A stretch of 64,000 bases of DNA from positions 62,001 to 126,000 of the forward strand of contig NZ_FOPV01000003.1 of the NCBI RefSeq assembly GCF_900113575.1. The letters are read 5' to 3'. This stretch comes from Nitrosospira sp. Nsp14 (GTDB lineage Bacteria; Pseudomonadota; Gammaproteobacteria; Burkholderiales; Nitrosomonadaceae). Under the pieces are notes generated by a model. The model saw nothing but the letters and a program-made list of their open reading frames with translations. It ran no database searches and was not told where the DNA came from. The position numbers and the translations under genes were made by a program. This document shows, piece by piece, positions 50,352 to 59,263 of this stretch. The stretch's first letter is position 1; the number at the start of each line of letters is the position of its first letter.

Positions 50352-50385
50352 AAGGGCAGCTTGAAGCTGCCCTTTGTCATTTTTG
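50352..50385 (+). terminator. intrinsic terminator after rpmE
   Basis: AAGGGCAGC/GCTGCCCTT forms a 9-base stem with a 5-base loop, followed by TTGTCATTTTT. It closes the rho-rpmE stretch. Confidence 0.8.
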
Positions 50386-50415
50386 GCCGCTTTAATTTTA
50401 TTTGCGGTAGCTAAA

Positions 50416-51909
50416 ATGACTACTATGAGCAGCGTAAGCAGACTCAAATTCATCATCTTTCTCGGCTGCCTCTTTCTGCTGGCCGGCTGTGCGGTCAATC
50501 CGGTTACCGGGAAGCAGAACTTCACCCTCATGACCGAAGCCGAGGAGATCCGCAAGGGGGAAAAGGCCGCTGCCGAGGTGCCGGCGACCTATGGCATTTA
50601 CGACGAATTGCCGGCCTTGCAAGATTACGTCAACGAGATCGGACAGAAACTCGCGAAAAACAGCCACCGACCACAACTCAATTATCACTTCACTGTGGTT
50701 GATAGTCCCCAGGTAAATGCCTTTGCCTTGCCTGGCGGTTATATCTATGTAACGCGCGGTATTCTGGCGTACCTTAACTCGGAAGCCGAGCTTGCCGCCG
50801 TGCTAGCGCATGAGCTGGGCCATGTGACGGCCCGCCATAGCGTGCGGCAATACAGTGCCGCCACCGCCGCCAATGTTGCGGCTACAGTCGGCGGCATTGT
50901 AGCTGGAATATTTGTACCGCAGCTGGGCGGAACGGCTGCGCAAGGTGTTCAAAGCCTCCTGGGCCTCACCGGCAATGTACTGCTTTCCGGCTATGGCCGT
51001 AGCCATGAGCTGGAAGCCGATCGCCTGGGAGCGGAATATCTGGCCCGCAGCGGATATGATCCGCAGGCGATGATCAAAGTCATCCGCGTACTCAAAAATC
51101 AGGAGTTGTTCGATATTGCCGCCGCCCAGGATGAAGGACGGGAGCCGCGGCGTTACCATGGGCTTTTTTCCACGCACCCGGACAACGATACGCGCCTGCA
51201 GGAGGTAGTCGGAGAGGCACAGCAATATGCCCAACCGCTCCCGGTCGATGATCTCCGTACCGAATTTCTGCGCCAAACGACTGGTATGGCGTTTGGTGAC
51301 GGCGTCAACCAGGGCATTGTGCGGCAAAATATGTTCCGCCACAAGGAGATGGGCTTCACGATGTCGTTTCCACACGACTGGCGTATACGGAACAAGCCGA
51401 ATGAGGTAGTCGCCATCAGTCCGGACGGAGATGCAGTGATGGTGTTAAGCCGCTTCGAGAACCCCCGCGGCTCCCCGGCCGATCTTGCGCGCGAACGACT
51501 CGGCCTTGGATCGTCCACCGAAATTCTATCGATGGTGAATAATGCGCTCCCGATGGCCGTGGTGACCTCGAAGACCCAAAACGGGCAGCCATTCAAAGCA
51601 GGCGTGATTTATCTCGGCGAGAATGCCTATCTCGTGGCAGGACGGGGCGATTCGCACATCGCGTTCGAGCGCCATCAGCCCGCCATCTCCAGCGCGATCG
51701 GAAGCTTTCGCGCGCTCACTGTTGCGGAGAAAGAAGCGATCAAGCCGCTCGAGATCAGAACCATTACGGCAGCCAAAGGCATGACGTATGCCGAACTGGC
51801 CAGAGAATCTCCTCTGGGGATCCAGGCCGAAGGCTATTTACGCTTGCTTAACGGCCAGTATCCCGAGGGCGAACCCGTTCCGGGGCAACTCATCAAAGTT
51901 GTGAAGTAA
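50416..51909 (+). CDS. M48 family periplasmic metalloprotease, lipoprotein (BepA-like)
   Basis: A 497-residue lipoprotein (lipobox L-A-G-C, Cys at about 25). The zinc motif H-E-L-G-H is at 132-136 and the third ligand is in S-H-E-L-E-A-D. This matches BepA/LoiP-like quality-control proteases of the outer membrane. Instead of TPR repeats the C-terminal 200 residues carry a different beta-rich region with an end that resembles the conserved tail of this subgroup. The ATG at 50416 is used; a longer frame starts inside the rpmE terminator. Confidence 0.88.
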   Translation: MTTMSSVSRLKFIIFLGCLFLLAGCAVNPVTGKQNFTLMTEAEEIRKGEKAAAEVPATYGIYDELPALQDYVNEIGQKLAKNSHRPQLNYHFTVVDSPQVNAFALPGGYIYVTRGILAYLNSEAELAAVLAHELGHVTARHSVRQYSAATAANVAATVGGIVAGIFVPQLGGTAAQGVQSLLGLTGNVLLSGYGRSHELEADRLGAEYLARSGYDPQAMIKVIRVLKNQELFDIAAAQDEGREPRRYHGLFSTHPDNDTRLQEVVGEAQQYAQPLPVDDLRTEFLRQTTGMAFGDGVNQGIVRQNMFRHKEMGFTMSFPHDWRIRNKPNEVVAISPDGDAVMVLSRFENPRGSPADLARERLGLGSSTEILSMVNNALPMAVVTSKTQNGQPFKAGVIYLGENAYLVAGRGDSHIAFERHQPAISSAIGSFRALTVAEKEAIKPLEIRTITAAKGMTYAELARESPLGIQAEGYLRLLNGQYPEGEPVPGQLIKVVK

Positions 51910-52011
51910 TACACTCTTAAGGCATCTGCATGTCCGCATCAGGAATCCAGTGAAGTATTGCAAGTGCTTACACTGAAGATGCATCTGGAATGCCCACGCC
52001 ACCCGGAGCAG

Positions 52012-52674
52012 CTATGCATCCTGTACTAGAAGCGGGTAGTCCGTGATAATGCCGTCCACACCCAGTTCCCGACAATTGTCGTGCTCCGCCCGGGTGACAG
52101 CGCCATAAACAAAATTGCGATACCCATCGCTCGCTGCCTGTTTCAAAAGAATATCGTCCAGAACCTCGTAATTCCAGACGACATGATTAATCCTCGGGTT
52201 CCCGTTACAGTTGAAGTCTGCAAGCAACGAATTCAGCGTTAGCGGACGATGTGCGAGCAACAGCCCGCAATTAACCTTAAGCGATGACGCGCATAACGCT
52301 ACGAGATCGTGGCGGAAAGATGTCACGATAATGCGGTGGCCCGCCTGATGCTTTTCGAGAACCTTTATCACGGTTGATAGAGCCTGGATGGTCTTGATCT
52401 CTACATTCCACAGGACGCCTGGAAAACACTCCAGCGCTTCATCCAGGGTTGGTATCTCATGGCCTACCGCCTGCTCGATCTCCGTTCGGGTAAGATCGGC
52501 CACCGTCTCGCCAGATGCGATAACGCGATCATGGATCAGTACCGGAACGCCATCCCGGCTGATACGAACATCGGTCTCGATTCCGCTCGCGCCGACCATT
52601 ATCGCCGCTTCGAAAGCAGCGAGCGTATTTTCGGGCGCTGCCGCATGGTAACCACGATGCGCTATAAGCAACAT
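52012..52674 (-). CDS. ugpQ: glycerophosphodiester phosphodiesterase
   Basis: A 220-residue TIM-barrel enzyme hydrolysing glycerophosphodiesters to sn-glycerol-3-phosphate. The signature I-A-H-R-G at the N-terminus, P-E-N-T-L-A-A-F, E-T-D-V-R-I-S-R-D-G and L-I-H-D include the catalytic His residues and metal acids. There is no signal peptide, so it acts in the cytoplasm like UgpQ. The symbol follows the E. coli cytoplasmic homologue; no ugp transporter is nearby. Confidence 0.9.
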   Translation of the reverse strand: MLLIAHRGYHAAAPENTLAAFEAAIMVGASGIETDVRISRDGVPVLIHDRVIASGETVADLTRTEIEQAVGHEIPTLDEALECFPGVLWNVEIKTIQALSTVIKVLEKHQAGHRIIVTSFRHDLVALCASSLKVNCGLLLAHRPLTLNSLLADFNCNGNPRINHVVWNYEVLDDILLKQAASDGYRNFVYGAVTRAEHDNCRELGVDGIITDYPLLVQDA

Positions 52675-52744
52675 AATATTATTCGGACCAGTTAATCAAA
52701 CTGCAGTGACGCGCTTGCTAGGGTCTAACTGCGCGTTTCTTAAA

Positions 52745-53557
52745 TTACAAGTTCCTGCGCATGAAGTCGCCCAACGCGCTTACCCACTCCTCCCGCATAT
52801 ATATGAATCCGTTGTTGTGGCCACCCTGCAACTCCAGGAACTGTTTCGGCTCGGGGGCCGTCGCATACAGTGCCTGCCCCTGGGCAAAAGGCACAATTTC
52901 ATCCTGCGGACTGTGCGCAACGAATACCGGGCACGTTACGCCCCGCAAATACTCCTGGGTGTTGTATTCGAAACGGGTCAGCAAGTGCGTCGGCAGAAAA
53001 GGGTAAATCGCGGCACCCATATCGGCTATCGAGGTGAAGGCGGAAGCCAACAACAATAACGCAGGTTTTTCGCGTGCCGCGAGCCAGGTTGCTACCGCTC
53101 CACCGAGCGATTCGCCCAGCAGCACAATACGCGTCGATGGAATATTTCTTTCCTCGGTAAGGTACCGCCACGCGGCCTGGGCATCACGATAAGTGCCCTG
53201 CTCGGAGGGCGTCCCGCTGCTTTCTCCGTAGCCGCGATAGTCAATGATGAACGTGTTATAGCCGAGACGGTAAAACATCAATAAATATCCCATCCGGGTG
53301 GAGATATTGCCCGCGTTGCCATGGAAAAACAATACCGTCGCAGGTGCATTCGGGGCTGGGACATACCAGCCTTGCAGAATTTCTCCATCCTGGGTTTCGA
53401 TTTCTACCGACTCATAGTCGAGGTCGTGATCTTTTGGGGTGCCGATGATGTTGCGCCCGGTATCCGGGTAATATACAAAGCGAGGCTGGAACACGAAGAG
53501 GACCGCGGCGAGAACAGCATAACCAAGAGCAGCCATAATGCCCAACTTAAACAGCAT
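52745..53557 (-). CDS. alpha/beta hydrolase with N-terminal membrane anchor (BEM46/YfhR-like)
   Basis: A 270-residue hydrolase with one TM segment (about 6-24). The oxyanion motif is F-F-H-G-N-A-G-N, the nucleophile elbow G-E-S-L-G-G (Ser150), the acid Asp219 in H-S-P-Q-D-E and the base His247 in G-G-H-N-N-G-F. This is the pattern of BEM46/YfhR-type serine hydrolases. The catalytic domain probably faces the periplasm; substrate is unknown. It is divergent from ppa. Confidence 0.85.
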   Translation of the reverse strand: MLFKLGIMAALGYAVLAAVLFVFQPRFVYYPDTGRNIIGTPKDHDLDYESVEIETQDGEILQGWYVPAPNAPATVLFFHGNAGNISTRMGYLLMFYRLGYNTFIIDYRGYGESSGTPSEQGTYRDAQAAWRYLTEERNIPSTRIVLLGESLGGAVATWLAAREKPALLLLASAFTSIADMGAAIYPFLPTHLLTRFEYNTQEYLRGVTCPVFVAHSPQDEIVPFAQGQALYATAPEPKQFLELQGGHNNGFIYMREEWVSALGDFMRRNL

Positions 53558-53646
53558 ATCAACGCAACCAAGTGGAATTTGAATTTTTCTTGCAACTCGC
53601 GCGGTTATAATAAACAGTTTTCAGTCATGAGGAATAGGAATATCAA

Positions 53647-54195
53647 ATGAATCTCGATCGGGTAAATTCCGGACGCGACGTGCCCAGTGATTTTAACGTC
53701 ATCATAGAAATACCCATGAACGCCGACCCTATCAAATACGAGGTGGACAAGGAAACCGGCGCAATGTTCGTGGACCGTTTCATGTCAACGTCAATGCACT
53801 ACCCATGCAATTATGGCTATATTCCGCATACCCTGTCGGATGACGGAGACCCGGTGGATGTACTCGTGATCTCTCCGGTACCTCTCATTTCCGGCGTGGT
53901 CGTCCGTTGCAGGCCCCTGGGTATGTTAAAAATGACCGATGAAGCCGGTGGTGACGCCAAAGTATTAGCCGTGCCTATCGACAAGCTATGCAGCCTCTAC
54001 CGCAAAAAAAAATCCCATGAGGATTTACCTGAACTGGTTCTTTCGCAAATCGCCCACTTCTTCGCGCACTACAAAGATCTGGAACCTGGTAAGTGGGTCA
54101 AAATAAATGGCTGGGTTGGAGTCAAAGAGGCGAAAGCTGAAATTGTAAGCGGGGTGAAACGCTATAATTCAGCGAAGAAAAAGCCGATGTTCTAG
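53647..54195 (+). CDS. ppa: inorganic pyrophosphatase (family I)
   Basis: A 182-residue soluble pyrophosphatase hydrolysing PPi to drive biosynthesis. The signature [10 protein letters not shown] (Asp65, Asp66, Asp68, Asp71) and [10 protein letters not shown] are intact. GAGGAATAG precedes the ATG and a TATAAT (53606-53611) is 36 bases upstream. Length is normal. Confidence 0.97.
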   Translation: MNLDRVNSGRDVPSDFNVIIEIPMNADPIKYEVDKETGAMFVDRFMSTSMHYPCNYGYIPHTLSDDGDPVDVLVISPVPLISGVVVRCRPLGMLKMTDEAGGDAKVLAVPIDKLCSLYRKKKSHEDLPELVLSQIAHFFAHYKDLEPGKWVKINGWVGVKEAKAEIVSGVKRYNSAKKKPMF

Positions 54196-54322
54196 AACTT
54201 GAATCATTCCGGCAGCAGTGAGATTTCGGCATGCACTCGGTATGAGTGCCAGCCTCCCGGACTATGCCGGTGTTATGTATTTCCGGGCCTCACACCCCGC
54301 GCGAGGATGAAGACCAAAAAGG

Positions 54323-54925
54323 ATGAGCTGGCTTGAACCTGTACAGTTGACTGGCGCAGCGGTGACGCTTATTCCCCTGGAGATCGATCACATTGAACCT
54401 CTGCAGGCAGCTGTCATGGATGGCGAGTTGTGGAAGCTCTGGTATGCAAACGTCCCCGCGTGCGAGCAGATGGAAAACTACGTGGCTCGCGCAGTTGAAA
54501 GCGCGGCACAGGGAAATGTCGCGTTTGCTGTCAGACTGAATGGCACGGACAGGATCGTGGGAACGACGCGTTTCTATAACGTGGATGAAATCAACCGGCG
54601 GCCGATGCTTGGCTATACCTGGTACGCAAAATCGGTATGCAAGACCGGGGTGAATACCGAATGCAAGCTATTGCTGCTGCAACATGTGTTTGAGGAAAAG
54701 CACGCCATCGCGGTCGAGTTCCGGACGCATTATTTCAACCGGGTTTCCAGAGCCGCAATTGAACGGCTGGGCGCCAAGCAGGACGGAATTTTGCGCAGCC
54801 ACCAGATCATGCGTGACGGCTCCATTCGCGATACTGTTGTCTATTCTATCCTGCAACACGAATGGCCGGCGGTAAAAAACAACCTGACGAGTAAGCTCCT
54901 ATCTTACAACCGTGGAGGCGATTAG
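54323..54925 (+). CDS. GNAT family N-acetyltransferase (RimJ/RimL-like)
   Basis: A 200-residue protein with the RimJ/RimL (Acetyltransf_3) pattern. It shows an N-terminal L-I-P-L-E, the central I-V-G-T-T-R-F-Y-N and the G-Y-T-W-Y strand. The late E-F-R-T-H-Y-F-N-x-x-S-R-A-A-I-E-R-L-G-A motif binds acetyl-CoA. It may acetylate a protein N-terminus or a small amine; the substrate is not deducible. It stands alone between ppa and the dioxygenase gene. Confidence 0.85.
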   Translation: MSWLEPVQLTGAAVTLIPLEIDHIEPLQAAVMDGELWKLWYANVPACEQMENYVARAVESAAQGNVAFAVRLNGTDRIVGTTRFYNVDEINRRPMLGYTWYAKSVCKTGVNTECKLLLLQHVFEEKHAIAVEFRTHYFNRVSRAAIERLGAKQDGILRSHQIMRDGSIRDTVVYSILQHEWPAVKNNLTSKLLSYNRGGD

Positions 54926-55062
54926 GCGCGGGTTGCAATTCTTCCGCCCAGGTTAGCGGCGCCAGTGGATATTGACAGCGGGAACTTAATGCGCCGGCTA
55001 GGCACAAATGTATGATCGAGACAGGAAAATGCAGCTGACGCGAGGAATCGACAGGAGGTATA

Positions 55063-55818
55063 TTGCAAGCGGACGAACGCCATGACTGGCTTATAAATCG
55101 AAGGAAAATGCTTGCCCTCCTCGGAGTGACAGGGGTGAACATGGTTTCGGGATACTCATCGGCGAGTGCCGGCGCTACCGGTGGCGGCGAAATAGGGCGG
55201 GAAACCCTGGCCTGCATCGTCACGCCCGCCCAAACCGAAGGTCCTTATTTTGTTGATGAGCGCTTGCATCGTTCGGACGTCCGTTCTGATCCTTCCGATG
55301 GGTCGTTAAAAGAAGGACTTCCGCTCGCGCTTGAGATTCGCGTGTTCGCGGTCGGCTCAGCAGGCTGTGTACCGTTGCCTGAGGCCATTGTGGATATTTG
55401 GCAGTGCGACGCCCACGGCGTTTATTCTGATGTCATGGACCCTGCATTTCAGACTCGCGGAAAAAAATTCTTGCGTGGCTATCAAGTGACGGATGGAAAC
55501 GGCGTGGTGCGATTCCTCACTATTTATCCGGGATCGTATCCCGGCAGAACCGTTCATATCCACTTCAAGATCCGCACTAAGGGGAAATACCGCTGGGCTC
55601 ATGAGTTCACTTCGCAGTTCTACTTCGACGACACCATAACCGATCACGTACACGCACAGCCTCCGTATGCGCCAGGCAAGTCGCGTCTGCCTCGAACAAG
55701 AAACGAACAGGATGGGATATTCCGTGCAGGAGGCGATCAGTTAGTGCTTACTCTCGCGGAGACGAAACAAGGATATCTCGCGACGTTTGACGTTGGTCTT
55801 GAAGGAGTATCCACATAA
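55063..55818 (+). CDS. Tat-exported intradiol ring-cleavage dioxygenase
   Basis: A 251-residue non-heme Fe(III) dioxygenase of the protocatechuate 3,4-/catechol 1,2-dioxygenase fold. Predicted iron ligands are Tyr121 (W-Q-C-D-A-H-G-V-Y), Tyr159 (P-G-S-Y-P-G-R), His165 and His167 (H-I-H). The N-terminus carries N-R-R-K-M-L and a hydrophobic stretch, a twin-arginine signal, so the enzyme should act outside the cytoplasm. The start is TTG 55063 with an excellent AGGAGGT. A single-subunit form without a partner gene or ring-cleavage pathway nearby; the natural catechol substrate is unknown. Confidence 0.87.
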   Translation: MQADERHDWLINRRKMLALLGVTGVNMVSGYSSASAGATGGGEIGRETLACIVTPAQTEGPYFVDERLHRSDVRSDPSDGSLKEGLPLALEIRVFAVGSAGCVPLPEAIVDIWQCDAHGVYSDVMDPAFQTRGKKFLRGYQVTDGNGVVRFLTIYPGSYPGRTVHIHFKIRTKGKYRWAHEFTSQFYFDDTITDHVHAQPPYAPGKSRLPRTRNEQDGIFRAGGDQLVLTLAETKQGYLATFDVGLEGVST

Positions 55819-55830
55819 ATTGTTTACGGA

Positions 55831-55846
55831 CCGCGCGCAAGCGCGG
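55831..55846. terminator. hairpin between the convergent dioxygenase and lon genes
   Basis: CCGCGC/GCGCGG with a GCAA tetraloop lies between the two stops. No long T-run follows on either strand, so it may be a weak bidirectional terminator or just a 3-prime end stabiliser. Confidence 0.4.
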
Positions 55847-55847
55847 G

Positions 55848-58223
55848 CTAGACAAGCTTGAACTCTGATGTGCCGTGGCGTCTTTCCCGCTGACCCAGCG
55901 CTGCCAGAATCGCGTCATCCACCGTTTCCAATGTGACAAATTGCAACGCAGCACGCGCGGTTTCCGGGACCTCGCGCAAATCCTTCTCGTTCCGGGCCGG
56001 CAGCAGCACGACCCGCAAACCGGCCCGTTGAGCCGCGAGCACTTTCTCCTTGATGCCACCCACCGGAAGCACCAGCCCGCGCAAACTGATTTCGCCTGTC
56101 ATTGCCACATCGTGATTTACCGGACGATCAGTAAAAAGTGAAGCAAGCGCGATAAACATCGCTACGCCAGCGCTGGGTCCGTCCTTGGGAATGGCACCGG
56201 CAGGCACGTGTACGTGCACGTCAATACCGTCGAACATACCAGAGGGGATGTTGAGGCTGTCTGCCCTCGCCTTCACCAGCGTGAGCGCTGCCTGCGCGCT
56301 TTCCTTCATCACATCGCCGAGTTGCCCGGTTAAAATCAGCTGGCCGCGACCGCTGATCCGTGTCGCTTCGATAAACAGGATATCACCGCCCACCGGTGTC
56401 CAAGCAAGGCCGGTCGCCACGCCGGGTAAACCGACGCGCAGCCCGGTCTCGTGCTCGAATTTCGCCGCACCAAGGATGGCATCGAGGTCGGGCGCGTCAA
56501 CCCGAACCTTGAGTTGGGCATTTTCGGCGATGCGCATCGCTGCATGCCGCATCACACGGCCGATCTCCCGTTCCAGTTGCCGTACCCCGGCCTCACGCGT
56601 GTAATTCGCAATAATGTTCTCGATCGCCGCGACCGTTATCTCACACTGCTCTTCGCTCAGACCATTCGCTTCCCGTTGCCGTCCGACCAGGTAACGCTGC
56701 GCGATCTGAAGTTTTTCTTCGCGCGTATAACCCGGGAGATCGATAATCTCCATACGGTCTCGAACCGGGGGAGGGACATTGTCGATCACATTAGCGGTAG
56801 CGATGAAAACGACCCGGCTGAGGTCAAAGGGCAAGCCGAGATAGTTGTCCCTAAAGGTCGAGTTTTGCTCGGGGTCGAGCACTTCCAGCAGCGCGGCCGA
56901 CGGATCCCCGTGGAGGCTGGCCGACATTTTGTCGACCTCGTCGAGCATCATGACGCAGTTCCGCGCAGCAGCCTTGCGCAGTCCCTGCAAAATATTTCCC
57001 GGCATGGCGCCGATATAGGTGCGGCGATGGCCGCGCATTTCGGCTTCATCATGCACTCCACCCAGCGATACGCGCACGAATGGCCGCTGCAGTGCACGCG
57101 CGATGCTCTGGCCGAGGGATGTCTTGCCTACTCCTGGCGGGCCCACAAAACATAGTATCGGTGCGCGCCCTTGGGGTTTCAGCTTTTGCACCGCAAGGAA
57201 CTCCAGAATGCGCTGTTTGACCCGCTCGAGCCCAAAATGATCGTTTTCGAGAATTTGACGTGCAGCTTCCAGATCGATCGGCACGTCCTCAGGGAGTCGC
57301 CAGGGTAGTTCGGTCATCCACTCGAGGTAAGTGTGGAGCATTGAATATTCGCTCGAAGCGGGCGGCATTCGCTTCAATCGCTGCAACTCCTTGCGCGCCT
57401 GCGCCTCCACATCTTCCGTCATCCCGGCATTGGCAATGGCCTCTTCCAGCTGCGCGATCTCCTGATCATCACTATCTGTTTCGCCAAGCTCCTTCTGAAT
57501 CGTCTTTAATTGTTCTTGCAGCAAAAATTTGCGTTCCCGGTCGTCGAGGTGTTCTTTCGTTCGTTCGCCGATCTCTTGAGACAACCTGAGCACTTCAATT
57601 CGGCGCGACAATATCTGGAGCACCTTCTGCAAACGCTCCTCGGTATCGACCGTTTCTAGCAGCATCTGCTTCTCCGCCACCTCGGTGTCGAGCAGGCTCG
57701 CCGTAATGTCGGCCAGATGAGATGGTGCGCGTGTCGACTGTAGCGCATGCGCGAGCTCCGCAGGCGCGCCTGGCAGCAGGGAAAGGATTTCGACGGTGCG
57801 CTCACGCAGTTGCATGGCGAGCGCCTCGGCCTGCGTAGACACCTCAGCGGCTTCGTCAATATGCTTTATGCGAGCCGCCAAAAACGGGTAGCCCTCGACC
57901 ATTTCTTCAATGCAGAATCGTTCCAAACCTTGGCATACCGCATGCCGCAGCCCATCGGTCGAACTGAGATGGCGTACGATATTGACCATGGTGCCCATCT
58001 TGAACAGCGCCTCCAATCCCGGGTCGTCTACACTGGGATCTTTTTGCAGAACAATGCCTACCTGGACGTTCGAACCCAGCGCATGCTCCACCGCGGCGAT
58101 CGACTTGGCCCGGCCTACAGTAATTGCCAACAACACATGCGGAAACATGACCACATTCCGCATCGGCACCAACGCGACCACGTCCTTGGGTAATTCGGGT
58201 TTTGCAAGGATAAGCTGTCCCAT
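55848..58223 (-). CDS. lon: ATP-dependent protease Lon
   Basis: A 791-residue AAA+ serine protease that degrades misfolded and regulatory proteins. It has an N-terminal LAN substrate-binding domain, Walker A (G-P-P-G-V-G-K-T), and a C-terminal protease domain with the Ser-Lys dyad Ser684 (K-D-G-P-S-A-G) and Lys727 (K-E-K-V-L-A). Length is normal for LonA. No sigma-32 type promoter was evident upstream, but an inverted repeat is present. It converges with the dioxygenase gene. Confidence 0.96.
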   Translation of the reverse strand: MGQLILAKPELPKDVVALVPMRNVVMFPHVLLAITVGRAKSIAAVEHALGSNVQVGIVLQKDPSVDDPGLEALFKMGTMVNIVRHLSSTDGLRHAVCQGLERFCIEEMVEGYPFLAARIKHIDEAAEVSTQAEALAMQLRERTVEILSLLPGAPAELAHALQSTRAPSHLADITASLLDTEVAEKQMLLETVDTEERLQKVLQILSRRIEVLRLSQEIGERTKEHLDDRERKFLLQEQLKTIQKELGETDSDDQEIAQLEEAIANAGMTEDVEAQARKELQRLKRMPPASSEYSMLHTYLEWMTELPWRLPEDVPIDLEAARQILENDHFGLERVKQRILEFLAVQKLKPQGRAPILCFVGPPGVGKTSLGQSIARALQRPFVRVSLGGVHDEAEMRGHRRTYIGAMPGNILQGLRKAAARNCVMMLDEVDKMSASLHGDPSAALLEVLDPEQNSTFRDNYLGLPFDLSRVVFIATANVIDNVPPPVRDRMEIIDLPGYTREEKLQIAQRYLVGRQREANGLSEEQCEITVAAIENIIANYTREAGVRQLEREIGRVMRHAAMRIAENAQLKVRVDAPDLDAILGAAKFEHETGLRVGLPGVATGLAWTPVGGDILFIEATRISGRGQLILTGQLGDVMKESAQAALTLVKARADSLNIPSGMFDGIDVHVHVPAGAIPKDGPSAGVAMFIALASLFTDRPVNHDVAMTGEISLRGLVLPVGGIKEKVLAAQRAGLRVVLLPARNEKDLREVPETARAALQFVTLETVDDAILAALGQRERRHGTSEFKLV

Positions 58224-58821
58224 GTGAGTCTCGTTTATGCAGAAACAGTTTTCGGGGGCGCGGCACAGATGTGCCGCAATCTATTATTCATCCGTGGGCT
58301 TGCGCGGGCCGAATCTTAGAAAACCGAAGGCAGGCACAACACGCATATTTCACCCGCTGGGCGCTTCCGTGACTTTTGGCCGCGCGCAACAGCCCTTCAA
58401 GAATCCGGCTCGCCGGCTGACGGAGGCTCACGTCCGGCTGTTGTTGTTCAAGCGCCAAGCCTGGCGCCATTATCAGCGCTGCTGGAGTGGATGACGGTTC
58501 AGATGAAACCACGTCAGCTTAATCCTCAGCTTCGCGGGCTTCAGTACGGGAACGCACACATAACCTAGTCGAGCCGCTATTATTCCTCAATCTTCAGCCT
58601 AGATCGGGTACGCAGTCTATTCTCTATTCTCACTGCGTTTTACAAAGCCTCAACTGGAATCGGCTCCTGCATACTCAAACAGGCCCATCGCGACACTGGG
58701 AAAAAAATAGGCGCGCCGCAAAATGCACGAGTAAAATAATTTTGCTGCAAATGGATAGCGTTCGCGTAACCAGCGAACCTTAGGGCAATTCCTCGCCTTG
58801 CCACGCGTTCAGGACCTTGCA
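58224..58821. other. 598-base spacer between lon and the cupin gene
   Basis: Divergent spacer. It contains the 18-base palindrome at 58260-58277 near lon and otherwise nothing recognised. An 85-codon plus-strand frame (58237-58494) has no family features and is not called. Confidence 0.5.
58260..58277. repeat. 8-base inverted repeat upstream of lon
   Basis: GCGGCACA and TGTGCCGC separated by 2 bases lie 37 bases before the lon start on the minus strand. It is a possible operator or leader hairpin. Confidence 0.55.
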
Positions 58822-59163
58822 ATGAAAGTCAAAACAACGTTTGAAGAAGTATTTTCCCGCATCCCCGGTCCCGTCACAGCAGAGTGGCCAATGGGAGAGC
58901 GATTCGCGGTTGCGCTTGCTCATGGCACCATGTCCGTCGAGTATTACGCGCCTTTGGGTAAAGATCCCCAAACTCCGCATGAGCAGGACGAAGTTTATTT
59001 TATCCATCGTGGAGCGGGTGAACTCGTCATTGGCTCCGACCGCCATGCGTTCAAGGCAGGAGACTGCCTTTTTGTAGGAGCGAACGTAGAACATCGGTTC
59101 GAGAATTTTTCCAGCGATTTTGGGACCTGGGTCGTGTTCTGGGGACCCAGGGGCGGCGAATAA
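58822..59163 (+). CDS. cupin-domain protein
   Basis: A 113-residue single-cupin protein. The metal-site motif appears as H-E-Q-D-E-V-Y-F-I-H-R-G with a later V-E-H-R-F-E-N. It may bind a metal and a small sugar or acid, or act as a dimeric regulator. The ATG at 58822 follows AGGA; the eight codons upstream are not conserved-looking. It precedes the GH13 gene by 100 bases on the same strand, so a link to sugar metabolism is possible. Confidence 0.8.
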   Translation: MKVKTTFEEVFSRIPGPVTAEWPMGERFAVALAHGTMSVEYYAPLGKDPQTPHEQDEVYFIHRGAGELVIGSDRHAFKAGDCLFVGANVEHRFENFSSDFGTWVVFWGPRGGE

Positions 59164-59263
59164 AATACCCAAACCCATGTAAAGGGAATGCCAGCGCCCC
59201 GTAGTGCCGTCAACCGAATTATCGAACTGATCGCATTCATTCATTATTGCAGAGGTATCCAGC

